A stretch of 64,000 nt of DNA from Legionellaceae bacterium UBA6148 (GTDB lineage Bacteria; Pseudomonadota; Gammaproteobacteria; Legionellales; Legionellaceae). Position numbers and translations under genes: made by a program. The notes beneath the pieces were generated by a model. That model saw only the letters and a list, made by a program, of their open reading frames with translations. It was not told where the DNA came from and searched no databases. This document shows, one piece after another, positions 16,711 to 25,935 of the stretch; within the stretch, counting starts at the first letter, position 1, and each line of letters begins with the position of its first letter. Where the stretch lies: NCBI GenBank assembly GCA_002423125.1, contig DIUW01000045.1:59145-123144 (forward strand). Direction: 5' to 3'.

Positions 16711-17416
16711 TCAAAAAATTTTTCATTGATCGAAGTGCACGATGTTCAGCTAATGGATTATAGATCGTCCCCATTGCGGCGCCATTTTCCAGAGGATTAG
16801 TGAAAGCATGTTTCGTATGTCCATACATATGCATCTGCCAATCGACGCCAGCTTCCGTCATTTCTTTACAGAACGCATTCACATGATCCGGTGTGACCAT
16901 TGGATCATCATAGCCGTGTAGGGCTAATATTTTCGCTTTTATCGGTTGATTGGCTAAATCGGCCGGCTTGTCTAACAAACCATGAAAACTAACGACGCCA
17001 CAAATATCTGCACCACTACGTGCCAAATCTAATGCACATAAACCACCAAAACAAAACCCAATGACGGCCACTCGTTTTGCATCAACCTGATCGAATGCTA
17101 CAAGTGTCTCCAAAGCGATACGAAGACGTTCACGCAAAAATTGTCGATCATACGCCACTGATTGCATGAGAGCTGTTTTTTCATCAGCCGTTTCGCCGAC
17201 GCGGGCATCGCCATACATATCCACTGCAAAACCAACATACCCTAAACTCGCCAGTAAGTCCGCTTTTTTGCAGGCAAATTCATTTCGACCAGTCCAGTCA
17301 TGAATCACTAGGACAGCCGGTCGGCGTTGTTGATGACTCTCGTCGTAAGCAACATAGCCCTCTAACGATTGCTTTCCATGAAAATAGTGATGTTTTGATT
17401 GATGTAATAATGTCAT
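16697..17416 (-). CDS. Dienelactone hydrolase family protein
   Basis: 239-residue alpha/beta hydrolase. The nucleophile is the cysteine in VIGFCFGGLCAL near residue 122, the acid is in HGYDDPMVTPDH near 172, and the histidine is in GHTKHAFTNP near 203, the triad typical of dienelactone hydrolases. The natural substrate is unknown: homologues are widespread without aromatic degradation pathways, as here. It precedes pncC with a short overlap and follows truB with 27 bases between. Confidence 0.88.
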   Translation of the reverse strand: MTLLHQSKHHYFHGKQSLEGYVAYDESHQQRRPAVLVIHDWTGRNEFACKKADLLASLGYVGFAVDMYGDARVGETADEKTALMQSVAYDRQFLRERLRIALETLVAFDQVDAKRVAVIGFCFGGLCALDLARSGADICGVVSFHGLLDKPADLANQPIKAKILALHGYDDPMVTPDHVNAFCKEMTEAGVDWQMHMYGHTKHAFTNPLENGAAMGTIYNPLAEHRALRSMKNFLNEIF

Positions 17417-17443
17417 TTTAGATCCCTTAAACTTTTTCCAGGT

Positions 17444-18361
17444 TCAAACACTCGCCAACAATCGCTTTGCTTTAAGCTCACTCGGCGATTGCCATTCACC
17501 CAAACCAATAAAACAGTTATCTTGATTATAGATCCGAATAACCCCGGCTAAGGATACCGCAGGATCAGTCGTAATGATTTGTCCTTGACGAATTTGTTGC
17601 GACTGTTCGCGCGTTAGCGAAAAACAAGGTAAATGGTCTATTGCCCTATCCATAGGCAACAGTAAAGCACGGCGTTCATCAAGCGTAAGCCCCGTTAAAT
17701 CCTCAACCGTCACCATGGCGTCGGAACTAAATCCTGCAGTAAAGAGGCGATGCAGTTGAATGACATGAGCGCCAACCCCTAAACGATCACCAATATCTTC
17801 AACTAGGTTACGAATATATGTGCCTTTGCTGCATCGAACCGTCAACTGAAATTCTTTACCGTTAAACGCATCTAACTGCAGATCATAAATCATAATATTA
17901 CGCGCATTTCGCTCAATTTCAATGCCTTTTCGTGCGTATTTATACAACGGCGTGCCTTGATGCTTCAACGCTGAAAACATAGAAGGAATTTGTTGGATTG
18001 ATCCAGTAAATTCGGACAGAACTGTGCGCAGTTGGAACTCAGATACGTCCATATTTTCGACGCGGGAAATAACGTTACCCATCGCATCAGCCGTATCGGT
18101 CTTGATGCCTAACAGGCCCGTTGTTGTATATGATTTATCAGAGTCGAGTAAATATTGAGATACTTTAGTTGCCTCGCCAAAGCAAATCGGCAGCATGCCG
18201 GTCGCCATAGGGTCAAGACTACCGGTGTGCCCTGCTTTTTTAGCCCCCAGCAGATGCTTCACGCATTGCAGCACTTTATTAGAAGAAAGACCGCCAGCCT
18301 TATTCACCAACAAAATACCGTCAATGTTATCCTTTGGATTGGGCCTATCAGGCGACGTCAT
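17444..18361 (-). CDS. truB: tRNA pseudouridine-55 synthase
   Basis: Makes the universal pseudouridine in the T-loop of tRNAs. The catalytic aspartate lies in KKAGHTGSLDPMATGMLP near residue 40, with KPAG-equivalent LLVNKAGGLSSN near 20, and RCSKGTYIRNLVEDIG near 170. The frame is open to ATG 18388, but that would overlap rbfA by 41 bases; I prefer ATG 18361 or 18364 (MTSPDRPN), which overlaps by 14-17 bases. The C-terminal PUA-like region is present. In many relatives rpsO and pnp follow; here a hydrolase gene does. Confidence 0.93.
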   Translation of the reverse strand: MTSPDRPNPKDNIDGILLVNKAGGLSSNKVLQCVKHLLGAKKAGHTGSLDPMATGMLPICFGEATKVSQYLLDSDKSYTTTGLLGIKTDTADAMGNVISRVENMDVSEFQLRTVLSEFTGSIQQIPSMFSALKHQGTPLYKYARKGIEIERNARNIMIYDLQLDAFNGKEFQLTVRCSKGTYIRNLVEDIGDRLGVGAHVIQLHRLFTAGFSSDAMVTVEDLTGLTLDERRALLLPMDRAIDHLPCFSLTREQSQQIRQGQIITTDPAVSLAGVIRIYNQDNCFIGLGEWQSPSELKAKRLLASV

Positions 18362-18740
18362 CATTTGATTTGCCATCAGAATCTTCATTGAGTTCGGGAG
18401 GATTCACATCATCAATTAACCTGCTCAAGCGCTCACCATATTCAATCGACTGATCATAAATAAAGTGAAGTTGAGGAACAGTACGTGTACTAATCGTCCG
18501 CGCCAAAGCAGTCCGTAAATAACTCGAGGCAGCATTTAAAATAGCGGTTGTTTGAACAGGATCGCCATTTAACACCGTAAAATAAACCTTAGCATGACCC
18601 AAATCTTTGGTGACTTGAACGGCCGATATCGTCAAAAAATTGGGAAGACGCGGATCTTTTATTTCAAGTCGTATAATCTGAGCCAGCTTGCGTTGCATCA
18701 TCTCAGCAATGCGATCTGTTCGTGAATAAGCGCTACTCAT
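18348..18740 (-). CDS. rbfA: Ribosome-binding factor A
   Basis: 130 residues with the KH-like RbfA signature: RIAEMMQRKLAQIIRLEIKD, then DLGHAKVYFTVL, and the C-terminal PQLHFIYDQSIEYGERLSRL. It assists late 16S rRNA maturation and cold adaptation. Its ATG overlaps the infB stop by four bases (ATGA), and it runs into truB. The acidic tail (ELNEDSDGKSNDD) is longer than in E. coli but not unusual. Confidence 0.94.
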   Translation of the reverse strand: MSSAYSRTDRIAEMMQRKLAQIIRLEIKDPRLPNFLTISAVQVTKDLGHAKVYFTVLNGDPVQTTAILNAASSYLRTALARTISTRTVPQLHFIYDQSIEYGERLSRLIDDVNPPELNEDSDGKSNDDVA

Positions 18741-21310
18741 AACTCTCGCTTAATTTCAATGGTTTCAAAAACTTCGATCAAGTCACCGGGCTTAATGTCG
18801 TTGTAATTTTTAACACCAACACCACACTCGATACCTTGACGAACTTCAATCACATCGTCTTTAAAACGGCGTAAGGATTCAAGCGTTCCCTCATAAATCA
18901 CCACGTTATTACGTAACACACGTATGGGATTGTTTCGTTTCACAGATCCTTCAATAACCATACAGCCCGCAATAGCACCTAATTTCGGTGATTTGAATAC
19001 GTCTCGCACTTCCGCAATACCGACAATTTCCTCTTTAAATTGAGGTGCCAACATTCCCGATAGAGCACTTTTCACTTGATCAACAATATCGTAAATCACA
19101 CTATAGTAATGCAATGAAACAGACTCTTGTTCTGTAAGACGCTTAGCACCCGAATCAGCACGTACGTTAAACCCAATCAACAAGGCATTTGACGCAATAG
19201 CCAAATGCACATCGGACTCGGTAATCCCACCGACACCACTTGCAATCACTTTCACATTGATTTCATCGTTGGATAATTTGACCATTGCATCAGAAATGGC
19301 TTCGACCGATCCTTGCATGTCCGCTTTAATAACAAGATTCAATGTTTTTAAGTTGGCAACGGTCATATTTTCAACAATACCCTCAATCGAGGATTTTTGT
19401 CGGCGTGCCAATTTAACATCTCTAAATTTACCTTGTCGGAATAAAGCAACTTCACGTGCTTTTTTCTCATCCGGCACGACAAGCGCGTCATCACCTGCAT
19501 GAGGTGGAGCGGATAATCCAATCACCTCAACCGGCATCGATGGTCCGGCTGAATCAACGAAACTGCCATTGTCACCGACCAGTGCACGAATTCGCCCATA
19601 TTGTAATCCGGCAAGTAATATATCACCTTTTCTCAAAGTACCTGATTGAACTAGAATAGTCGCAACGGGTCCACGACCTTTATCAAGCCGTGACTCAATG
19701 ACAACCCCTTTTCCAGCTCCATCAGTATGGGCAGTCAATTCTAAAACTTCTGCTTGTAACAGAATAGCATCGAGCAAAGTATCGATTCCATCACCTGTTT
19801 TGGCCGAAATATTGACAAACATGGTGTCTCCACCCCAGGGCTCTGGGATCACTTCATGAACAGTTAACTCGTTCATGACTCGATCAGGATCGGCCCCTGG
19901 TTTATCCATTTTATTCACAGCAACAATCATAGGCACTTTAGCCGCTTTCGCATGCTGAATCGCCTCAATCGTTTGAGGCATTACCCCATCATCAGCAGCA
20001 ACGATCAATATAACAATATCAGTCGCTTGAGCACCACGAGCACGCATAGCGGTAAACGCGGCATGCCCAGGCGTATCCAAAAATGTAATTTGGCCTTTAG
20101 GAGTCGTGACATGGTATGCGCCAATATGCTGGGTAATACCACCCGCCTCTCCAGAAGCGACCTTCGTGCGTCGAATGTAATCAAGAAGTGATGTTTTACC
20201 ATGGTCCACATGACCCATGATCGTAACGACTGGGGCACGAGATTGAATATTGCTACCTTCAGTTATGGATTGTCCAAGCGTTTGCTCAATGGCATCGTCT
20301 TTTACCGGACGAGCAATATGTCCCATCTCTTCAACGACAATAATGGCAGTTTCTTGATCAATGACCTGATTTATCGTTGCCATTGCACCAAGCCCCATCA
20401 TGACTTTAATTACTTCAGCAACTTTGACCGACATACAATCAGCAAGTCCTGCCACAGTAACCGTTTCAGGAATGAGCACTTCTCGAATAACCGGCGCTGT
20501 AGGCCGAGCAAATCCATGAGTGAGTGACTCTTCAGCTTCACGATATTTGTCCGATTTCTCAGATGACTTACGTTTTTTTCCACGTCGCTTATGGTCATGC
20601 TCATCATCACCACTAGGGGTGTAAACTGGCTGATTCTTAACGCGTTTTTTGCCTTTCTTTAAATCAGACTTCCCTTCGCCTTCAGGATCATTTTGTTTTA
20701 CTACACTTTTTTTCTTACCATATTTATCAGTATCACTTTTTTCAACGGGTCGCGGTGAGGGTGAAGCAACGCCAGATGCAATAGAAGTATCAACCAATTC
20801 AGGTTGATTATCCACAGGTAGTGGAGGGGTGCTCTCTGCAACAGCATCAAGCTCAACAGTGACCTCGCCGGATTCAGGCTGATGATCATCAACCACCGTA
20901 TCGCCGGGTGACGTCATTAACTCTGGCGCAACCACGGATTCAACTTCGTTGAAGTCCTCAGCAGCACTGTTAACCTCATCAGGTAATACTTCTTGTTCCT
21001 GAGGGAGCGTTTGTTTAACAAAAACTCTTTTTTTGCGCACTTCAATATTGACTGTTTTACCACTGTGAGAATCATGCCCAAGGGTAACTTGAGAGACACT
21101 TTTGCGCTGAAGTGTAATCCTTCCTGGCGCTTGCTGTGCTTCCTTATTACCACCTGTTTTCAGATAATTCAACAAAAGTCGCTTTTGATCTTCATTAACC
21201 GTTTGCGTTTCATCTGAAATTGATAAACCAGCATCTTGCAACTGAGTCAATAGGCGCTCAACAGGGATACCAACGACGTGAGCCAACTGTTTAACCGTCA
21301 CATCCACCAT
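18737..21310 (-). CDS. infB: Translation initiation factor IF-2
   Basis: 857 residues. The first 50 residues form the IF2-N domain (VTVKQLAHVVGIPVERLLTQ), followed by a long, charged, poorly conserved linker to about residue 270. The G domain has G1 MGHVDHGKTSLLDYI near 367, G3 FLDTPGHAAF, and G4 VAVNKMDKPGAD; the C-terminal domains bind initiator tRNA. It loads fMet-tRNA on the 30S subunit and promotes subunit joining. Located between nusA and rbfA in the classical operon; 85 bases separate it from nusA. Confidence 0.96.
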   Translation of the reverse strand: MVDVTVKQLAHVVGIPVERLLTQLQDAGLSISDETQTVNEDQKRLLLNYLKTGGNKEAQQAPGRITLQRKSVSQVTLGHDSHSGKTVNIEVRKKRVFVKQTLPQEQEVLPDEVNSAAEDFNEVESVVAPELMTSPGDTVVDDHQPESGEVTVELDAVAESTPPLPVDNQPELVDTSIASGVASPSPRPVEKSDTDKYGKKKSVVKQNDPEGEGKSDLKKGKKRVKNQPVYTPSGDDEHDHKRRGKKRKSSEKSDKYREAEESLTHGFARPTAPVIREVLIPETVTVAGLADCMSVKVAEVIKVMMGLGAMATINQVIDQETAIIVVEEMGHIARPVKDDAIEQTLGQSITEGSNIQSRAPVVTIMGHVDHGKTSLLDYIRRTKVASGEAGGITQHIGAYHVTTPKGQITFLDTPGHAAFTAMRARGAQATDIVILIVAADDGVMPQTIEAIQHAKAAKVPMIVAVNKMDKPGADPDRVMNELTVHEVIPEPWGGDTMFVNISAKTGDGIDTLLDAILLQAEVLELTAHTDGAGKGVVIESRLDKGRGPVATILVQSGTLRKGDILLAGLQYGRIRALVGDNGSFVDSAGPSMPVEVIGLSAPPHAGDDALVVPDEKKAREVALFRQGKFRDVKLARRQKSSIEGIVENMTVANLKTLNLVIKADMQGSVEAISDAMVKLSNDEINVKVIASGVGGITESDVHLAIASNALLIGFNVRADSGAKRLTEQESVSLHYYSVIYDIVDQVKSALSGMLAPQFKEEIVGIAEVRDVFKSPKLGAIAGCMVIEGSVKRNNPIRVLRNNVVIYEGTLESLRRFKDDVIEVRQGIECGVGVKNYNDIKPGDLIEVFETIEIKREL

Positions 21311-21395
21311 AATTTATTCCTCTTTCAACCGTATTTTAGCCGGCTCTACTGTCATCGATACCGAAATTGAGATATCGCGATATTGGCCAAAGACA

Positions 21396-22874
21396 TTATT
21401 CACCATCTGTTGCGAACCAAGGTTCGCGCGCTTTCATAATCAAGGCGCCTGCTTTTTCTTTGGTCATTCCTGTGAGTTCAAGTAACTCATCAACTGAACT
21501 TTCAGCTAACTCTTCCATCGTCGTAACACCAATAGAAACCAGCTGATTGGCCAAATCATCAGTCATTCCTTCCATACCGATTAAACTTTCATCAGCGTTA
21601 CCACCTGACGATAAAGCCTGTGTCAGCAAGGTATCATTTGCACGATTTCGTAATTCATCAACAATCGCTTCGTCAAATGCATCAATCTCCAAAAGTTCTG
21701 ATTTTGGAACATACGCAACTTCCTCGATTGACGAAAATCCACTTGCAACGAGCATTTGAGCAATTTCTTCATCAACTCCCAAAGCCGATACAAAAAGTCC
21801 GGTGGTTTTTGACGACTCTTCTTTACTCTTGTTTTCAAATTCTTCAACAGTCATCACATTCAAAGTCCAGCCCGTTAATTGGCTGGCAAGTCGAACGTTT
21901 TGTCCATTACGACCAATTGCTTGGGAAAGTTGTTCTTTACTAACGGCTAAATCCATCGTTCGTGAATCTTCATCAACGACGATAGACGTAATATCAGCGG
22001 GAGCCATCGCATTGATAACCAACTGTGCAGGATTATCATCCCATAGAACGATGTCAACTCGCTCGCCCCCTAATTCACTTGACACGGCCTGCACACGAGC
22101 ACCGCGCATTCCAACACACGCCCCAACAGGATCAATTCGACCATCATTCGTTTTTACTGCAATTTTAGCGCGGTTTCCAGGTTCACGAGCCGCCGCTTTA
22201 ATTTGAATAATATTTTCTCCGATTTCAGGCACTTCAATTCGGAATAATTCAATCAGCATTTCATTACGCGACCGACTGACTAATAATTGTGGTCCTCTGG
22301 ATTGACTGACGATTTCATATAAATAAGCTCGTACACGATCATTGGTGCGAAACATTTCTTGTGGAAGCATTTCAGTGCGTGGCATAAATGCCTCTGCTTT
22401 TCCACCCAGATCAATAATAATATTGTCGCGGGTCACTTTTTTGACCGTTCCATAAATGAGCTGACCTAATTTTTGTTTGTATTGTTCAACAACCAAATCA
22501 CGCTCAGCTTCACGTACTTTTTGCATAATAACTTGACGCGCACTCTGTGCTGAAATACGTCCAAACTCAACCGATGGTATGAGCTCTTCAATTCGACCGC
22601 CAATGGCCACATTTGGCAAACGCGTTTGGGCTTCAGCCAACGTTAATTCATGCTCAGGGAACTCGAGTAATTCGTCTTCTACCACATCCCAATAACGATA
22701 GGTCTCATACTCTCCTGTCCGCGGATCAAGTGCTACGCGAATGCCGAATTCGACTCCGGTTAGCTTACGTGTTGCTGATTCCAATGCAGCCTGGATAGCC
22801 TCTAGAACCACTTGCTTGCTTACACCTTTTTCATTCGATAACGCTTCAGCAACTAATAACAATTCTTTGCTCAT
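21396..22874 (-). CDS. nusA: Transcription termination/antitermination factor NusA
   Basis: 492 residues from ATG 22874, chosen over the in-frame ATG 22892 because GAGGACAGG lies at correct distance and MSKELLLVAEAL is the usual start. Domains in order: N-terminal RNA polymerase-binding domain to about 125, S1 (GTVKKVTRDNIIIDLGGKAE), two KH domains (GACVGMRGARVQAV and QAIGRNGQNVRLASQLTGW), and two acidic C-terminal repeats with helix-hairpin-helix pattern, as in E. coli. Overlap-free but close to rimP. Confidence 0.96.
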   Translation of the reverse strand: MSKELLLVAEALSNEKGVSKQVVLEAIQAALESATRKLTGVEFGIRVALDPRTGEYETYRYWDVVEDELLEFPEHELTLAEAQTRLPNVAIGGRIEELIPSVEFGRISAQSARQVIMQKVREAERDLVVEQYKQKLGQLIYGTVKKVTRDNIIIDLGGKAEAFMPRTEMLPQEMFRTNDRVRAYLYEIVSQSRGPQLLVSRSRNEMLIELFRIEVPEIGENIIQIKAAAREPGNRAKIAVKTNDGRIDPVGACVGMRGARVQAVSSELGGERVDIVLWDDNPAQLVINAMAPADITSIVVDEDSRTMDLAVSKEQLSQAIGRNGQNVRLASQLTGWTLNVMTVEEFENKSKEESSKTTGLFVSALGVDEEIAQMLVASGFSSIEEVAYVPKSELLEIDAFDEAIVDELRNRANDTLLTQALSSGGNADESLIGMEGMTDDLANQLVSIGVTTMEELAESSVDELLELTGMTKEKAGALIMKAREPWFATDGE

Positions 22875-22884
22875 GGGCCTGTCC

Positions 22885-23331
22885 TCACTCAACTGTCAAA
22901 TTTGCTTTCACTATATTGGATATAGGAAAATGTTGCTCTACGTCGCCGATATTCAGAACCAACTCTGTCTCGCTAACGGATACGATAGTACCTTCATATT
23001 TTCGCTTATTTTCAACTGGCCGATATAACTTAACCTGTACTGCTTGCCCTATATAACGCTGGTATTGCCAAATATGGAATATTGGGCGAGGGATTCCAGG
23101 AGATGAGATCTCTAAAGAATAATGGCCTGGGATTGGATCTTCAACATCGAGCAATGCATTCACTTCGCCACTAACGTGTTGACAGTCTTCAATGCCAATA
23201 CCATCAATTTTATCGATATATATTCTTAATACAGAGTGCTTCCCTTGAGCTAAATATTCGCAACCCCAGAGCTCATAACCCATACCTTGTATGAGGGGGC
23301 CTAACAACTGTTCAAGTTTATTCTCTAACAT
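22885..23331 (-). CDS. rimP: Ribosome maturation factor RimP
   Basis: 148 residues from ATG 23331 (MLENKLEQLLGPLIQGMGYE), preferred to the longer frame from 23367 because that would begin within the tRNA terminator region and an AGGT element lies before 23331. Characteristic motifs are VLRIYIDK, DCQHVSGEVNALLDVEDPI, and LEISSPGIPRPIF. It binds the 30S subunit during maturation. First protein gene of the rimP-nusA-infB-rbfA-truB operon. Confidence 0.93.
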   Translation of the reverse strand: MLENKLEQLLGPLIQGMGYELWGCEYLAQGKHSVLRIYIDKIDGIGIEDCQHVSGEVNALLDVEDPIPGHYSLEISSPGIPRPIFHIWQYQRYIGQAVQVKLYRPVENKRKYEGTIVSVSETELVLNIGDVEQHFPISNIVKANLTVE

Positions 23332-23371
23332 GGATGACCTATCTTTTGTTATGCTTGAGTCCGACACATAA

Positions 23372-23396
23372 TAAAAAACCCCATAAATGGGGTTCT
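23372..23396 (-). terminator. Rho-independent terminator after initiator tRNA
   Basis: AACCCCAT and ATGGGGTT (23377-23394) form an 8-base-pair stem with a two-base loop; on the minus strand it is followed by a run of T. It sits between the tRNA and rimP and would terminate most tRNA transcripts while letting a fraction read into the operon, as known for metY-rimP in E. coli. Confidence 0.8.
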
Positions 23397-23403
23397 AAAA
23401 AAG

Positions 23404-23480
<77 letters not shown>

Positions 23481-23493
23481 TCGACTGAATTGC

Positions 23494-23522
23494 ATTATAC
23501 GAGGCTCTCTCATAAGAATCAA
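23494..23522 (-). promoter_or_regulatory. Sigma-70 promoter of the initiator tRNA
   Basis: On the minus strand TTGATT (23517-23522) and a perfect TATAAT (23494-23499) are separated by 17 bases, placing the start of transcription about 8 bases before the tRNA 5' end. It probably also drives read-through into the nusA operon. Confidence 0.75.
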
Positions 23523-23540
23523 GAGATTATTAAAAATAAA

Positions 23541-23825
23541 TTAGTTTTCACGACTCCCAACATACTTATCATCAAAATAGCGACGTAATTTGGTGCGCAA
23601 TGTACCACGACTCACTCCGAGTATGGCTGCAGCGCGAGACTGGTTGTATTTACAATGCTCCATAACAGCACGAAACAACGGTGTTTCAATTTCTTCAAGA
23701 ACAAATGTATATAGATCAACTGGATCCGCATCTTTAAGCTCAGCAAAATATTTTTGAACGGACTGGGTAACACTTACGGTAAGTGAATTGAATTTTTCTT
23801 TAGTTTCGTTACTGATATCTGACAT
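23541..23825 (-). CDS. fis: Fis-family DNA-binding protein
   Basis: 94 residues from ATG 23825, preceded by AAGGAAGGAG. The C-terminal helix-turn-helix RAAAILGVSRGTLRTKLRRY is typical of Fis, preceded by FRAVMEHCKYNQS. Fis is a nucleoid-associated homodimer that bends DNA and activates rRNA and tRNA promoters; in Legionella several Fis paralogues also repress effector genes. Whether this is the main Fis or a paralogue cannot be told here. It is a lone gene: it reads toward the tRNA promoter region, which lies right after its stop. Confidence 0.88.
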   Translation of the reverse strand: MSDISNETKEKFNSLTVSVTQSVQKYFAELKDADPVDLYTFVLEEIETPLFRAVMEHCKYNQSRAAAILGVSRGTLRTKLRRYFDDKYVGSREN

Positions 23826-24153
23826 TGTATACTCCTTCCTTCTTAGAAAAAGTGGGATCAAACCTGATGCAGGCTAGGCAAGAAAGCGCAGATAGACTTC
23901 GCGCGGTCAGACCTGAACTTGATGACATCATATCAATTTGAACTCACAAAAAAACGTAATCACTCCGACAAGGATATACTCACAGACTCGTGGCTATACC
24001 CATCGGAAGTGATTACAAAAAATAGTATTTAACTTCACCTGTAACTGTAACTGCCCACCAGTCATCCTTATCTCGCGAGGGTTCTCCTGAAGCTATACTG
24101 CATTTTGGAGACCCCTCAGAAGATCGGACGACAGAGGGGTGAACAGTTATTTT
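23826..24153. other. Gene-free stretch upstream of fis
   Basis: About 330 bases without a credible gene. It must hold the fis promoter, contains a short family-3 palindrome (23956-24016), and near 24112-24139 an ACCCCTC ... GAGGGGT inverted pair that could terminate the ydgA-like transcript coming from... the opposite side; since that gene is on the minus strand and ends at 24154, the pair lies just past its stop. Confidence 0.5.
23956..24016. repeat. Family-3 palindrome, short copy
   Basis: GTAATCACTCCGACAAGGAT on the left pairs imperfectly with the right end TACCCATCGGAAGTGATTAC. The right end matches the ACCCATCGGAA terminus of the element at 7486. Confidence 0.65.
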
Positions 24154-25659
24154 TTAAAATTTAAAGGTCGCTGGATCAAAGGGGTGACCGTTTAATGTCA
24201 ACTTTCCTTGGGCTAGATGAAACTCAAGTAAGATGTTTTGACCGTCCTGAACCAACACCTTGGCTTCAACTAAGGCTGTCAATTTTTTATCTGCCTCAGC
24301 TGTGGCCTGTTGTACTACAGCATCCTGATTGACAGCATCTGGGGCTGCTGGAGTTGCCACTGCTGCCGTCGCAGTAGCTTTGACTTCGGGCATAGATTTG
24401 TCATCGTTCATTTGAGCCATCACCGCACTTTGCAAGGACGCCTGTGCAGTCGCTTTTTGCTTTAGAGATTCAATAAACGCTCTCTTAACAATTGCAGCTG
24501 GAACTTGAAACTTACCATCGCCTTCAATTTTTTGCATAATTTGAAATGGATTTACGGCGTCTGTTTTTGGCAGTGCAATCGTAAAATGTCCATCAATGTC
24601 ACCATCTGGAACAGTCAGTTTCAGTGTTGAAATTTCAAACCTGGGCCCCTGAGCAAGTAGTTTAGGAATCTCTGGCAACATCGCAAACATGGTTTGCTGA
24701 CGCTCAGCACCTGACGTACGTTGCATCTTATTCACTTGCGTATTTAATCGAGCAAGTACTTTAGCATCGATATTTTTAATGGATATCTCAAGCAGTCCTG
24801 GCCCGTATGTCTTATCATTTGCAACAACTTTATCCAATGACATTTTAGAAGTTGATTCAAACAAACCATTCTCTACGCCATTTTCGGTACGCGCTTTCAA
24901 TTGCGTCACGGCAAATAACGGATGATCTTCTTGAGTAACCACTAACGAGGGGATAGACACGCCAGCTTGGCCAAGATACAAGTTATCTTCTGTTTTATGA
25001 AGTGAGTAGTCGCTCGTCACTTTCCCTAAAACACCTTTGATTTTATCTTTTATGATGTTGATGCCATCAAGAGTAATGTCACCTGAAATCTTTTTCAAAT
25101 CAGAGGAAACATTGATATCACCCACCATCCCTAACCACTCCAGTTCATCCTTACTTTCTTTCGCCAGCAATTTGAAAGCAGGGACTTCAACCTGAAACCG
25201 GCTCTTATTGGTGTAATCAACAAACACACTTAATTTAAGTTTAGGGGATGTTGATTCTGCAGAAAGATACGGTGATAATTTTTCAACAAGTTCTTTAGGC
25301 AGATTGAGGTCACTTTCAGCGTATCCTAGCCCAAACGAAACATGCGATCCCGTGTAAATAACCGGACCGTGATAGATCGTAACGGGAACATTCATCGTAT
25401 AATCTTGAGCAGGAGTCGTATCAGACTTCCCTTCTTTATTCGTCTCAACTTGCTCAGGAACATGAATCAAAACATCGATAACCGCAGAAGAGTGAAACCA
25501 ATGGCGAGTATATTGTGCAATCTTAACTGTTAGGGCAGTCGATTGATTAACAACTTCAATATTTCGCTTGAGTGTCTTTTCAGTGACAACCCCCATCCCG
25601 TAATAACTACCTAGGATTAGTACGACTAGTATAATCACTAATCCTGCAATTTTCTTCAT
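24154..25659 (-). CDS. YdgA-like protein, DUF945 family
   Basis: 501 residues from ATG 25659. It has an N-terminal membrane segment or signal anchor (IAGLVIILVVLILGSYYGMG) followed by TEKTLKRNIEVVN and YTRHWFHSSA, the pattern of the DUF945/YdgA family. The long beta-rich periplasmic body has an Ala/Thr-rich insertion near residue 415 and ends in LTLNGHPFDPATFKF. YdgA-type proteins associate with the envelope; in E. coli one is a dimeric inner membrane protein of unknown function. Flanked by repeats on both sides, probably monocistronic. Confidence 0.82.
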   Translation of the reverse strand: MKKIAGLVIILVVLILGSYYGMGVVTEKTLKRNIEVVNQSTALTVKIAQYTRHWFHSSAVIDVLIHVPEQVETNKEGKSDTTPAQDYTMNVPVTIYHGPVIYTGSHVSFGLGYAESDLNLPKELVEKLSPYLSAESTSPKLKLSVFVDYTNKSRFQVEVPAFKLLAKESKDELEWLGMVGDINVSSDLKKISGDITLDGINIIKDKIKGVLGKVTSDYSLHKTEDNLYLGQAGVSIPSLVVTQEDHPLFAVTQLKARTENGVENGLFESTSKMSLDKVVANDKTYGPGLLEISIKNIDAKVLARLNTQVNKMQRTSGAERQQTMFAMLPEIPKLLAQGPRFEISTLKLTVPDGDIDGHFTIALPKTDAVNPFQIMQKIEGDGKFQVPAAIVKRAFIESLKQKATAQASLQSAVMAQMNDDKSMPEVKATATAAVATPAAPDAVNQDAVVQQATAEADKKLTALVEAKVLVQDGQNILLEFHLAQGKLTLNGHPFDPATFKF

Positions 25660-25821
25660 ATGCGTCTCCATGTTTAGTCAATAATAATTTTTCAGTTCTC
25701 ACTCGCCTACCAAGAAAAACAGAGGTGGCCATTAAAACACGAGCCATGCAGGTCTTGCAAAGACATTAGCACTACTTCTTGAAATAATCCAACTCCGAGT
25801 ACCCTATTCTTCTTTTACAAT

Positions 25822-25935
25822 AGCACCTCAGGTACCTCGGTACCCCGCAACATGAAATAACTTATTCAAAATCCCCTCATCCGCCCTACGGGTACCTTCT
25901 CCCCATGTCTGGGGAGAAGGGGAAATTGAAGGACG
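25822..25935 (+). repeat. Short interspersed element, family 2 (copy 3)
   Basis: 114 bases, nearly identical to the copy at 15719: AGCACCTCAGGTACCTCGGT at the left, CCCTCATCCGCCCTACGGGT in the middle, a CTTCTCCCCATGTCTGGGG hairpin, and an AATTGAAGGACG end directly abutting the stop codon of the MFS gene. Confidence 0.88.
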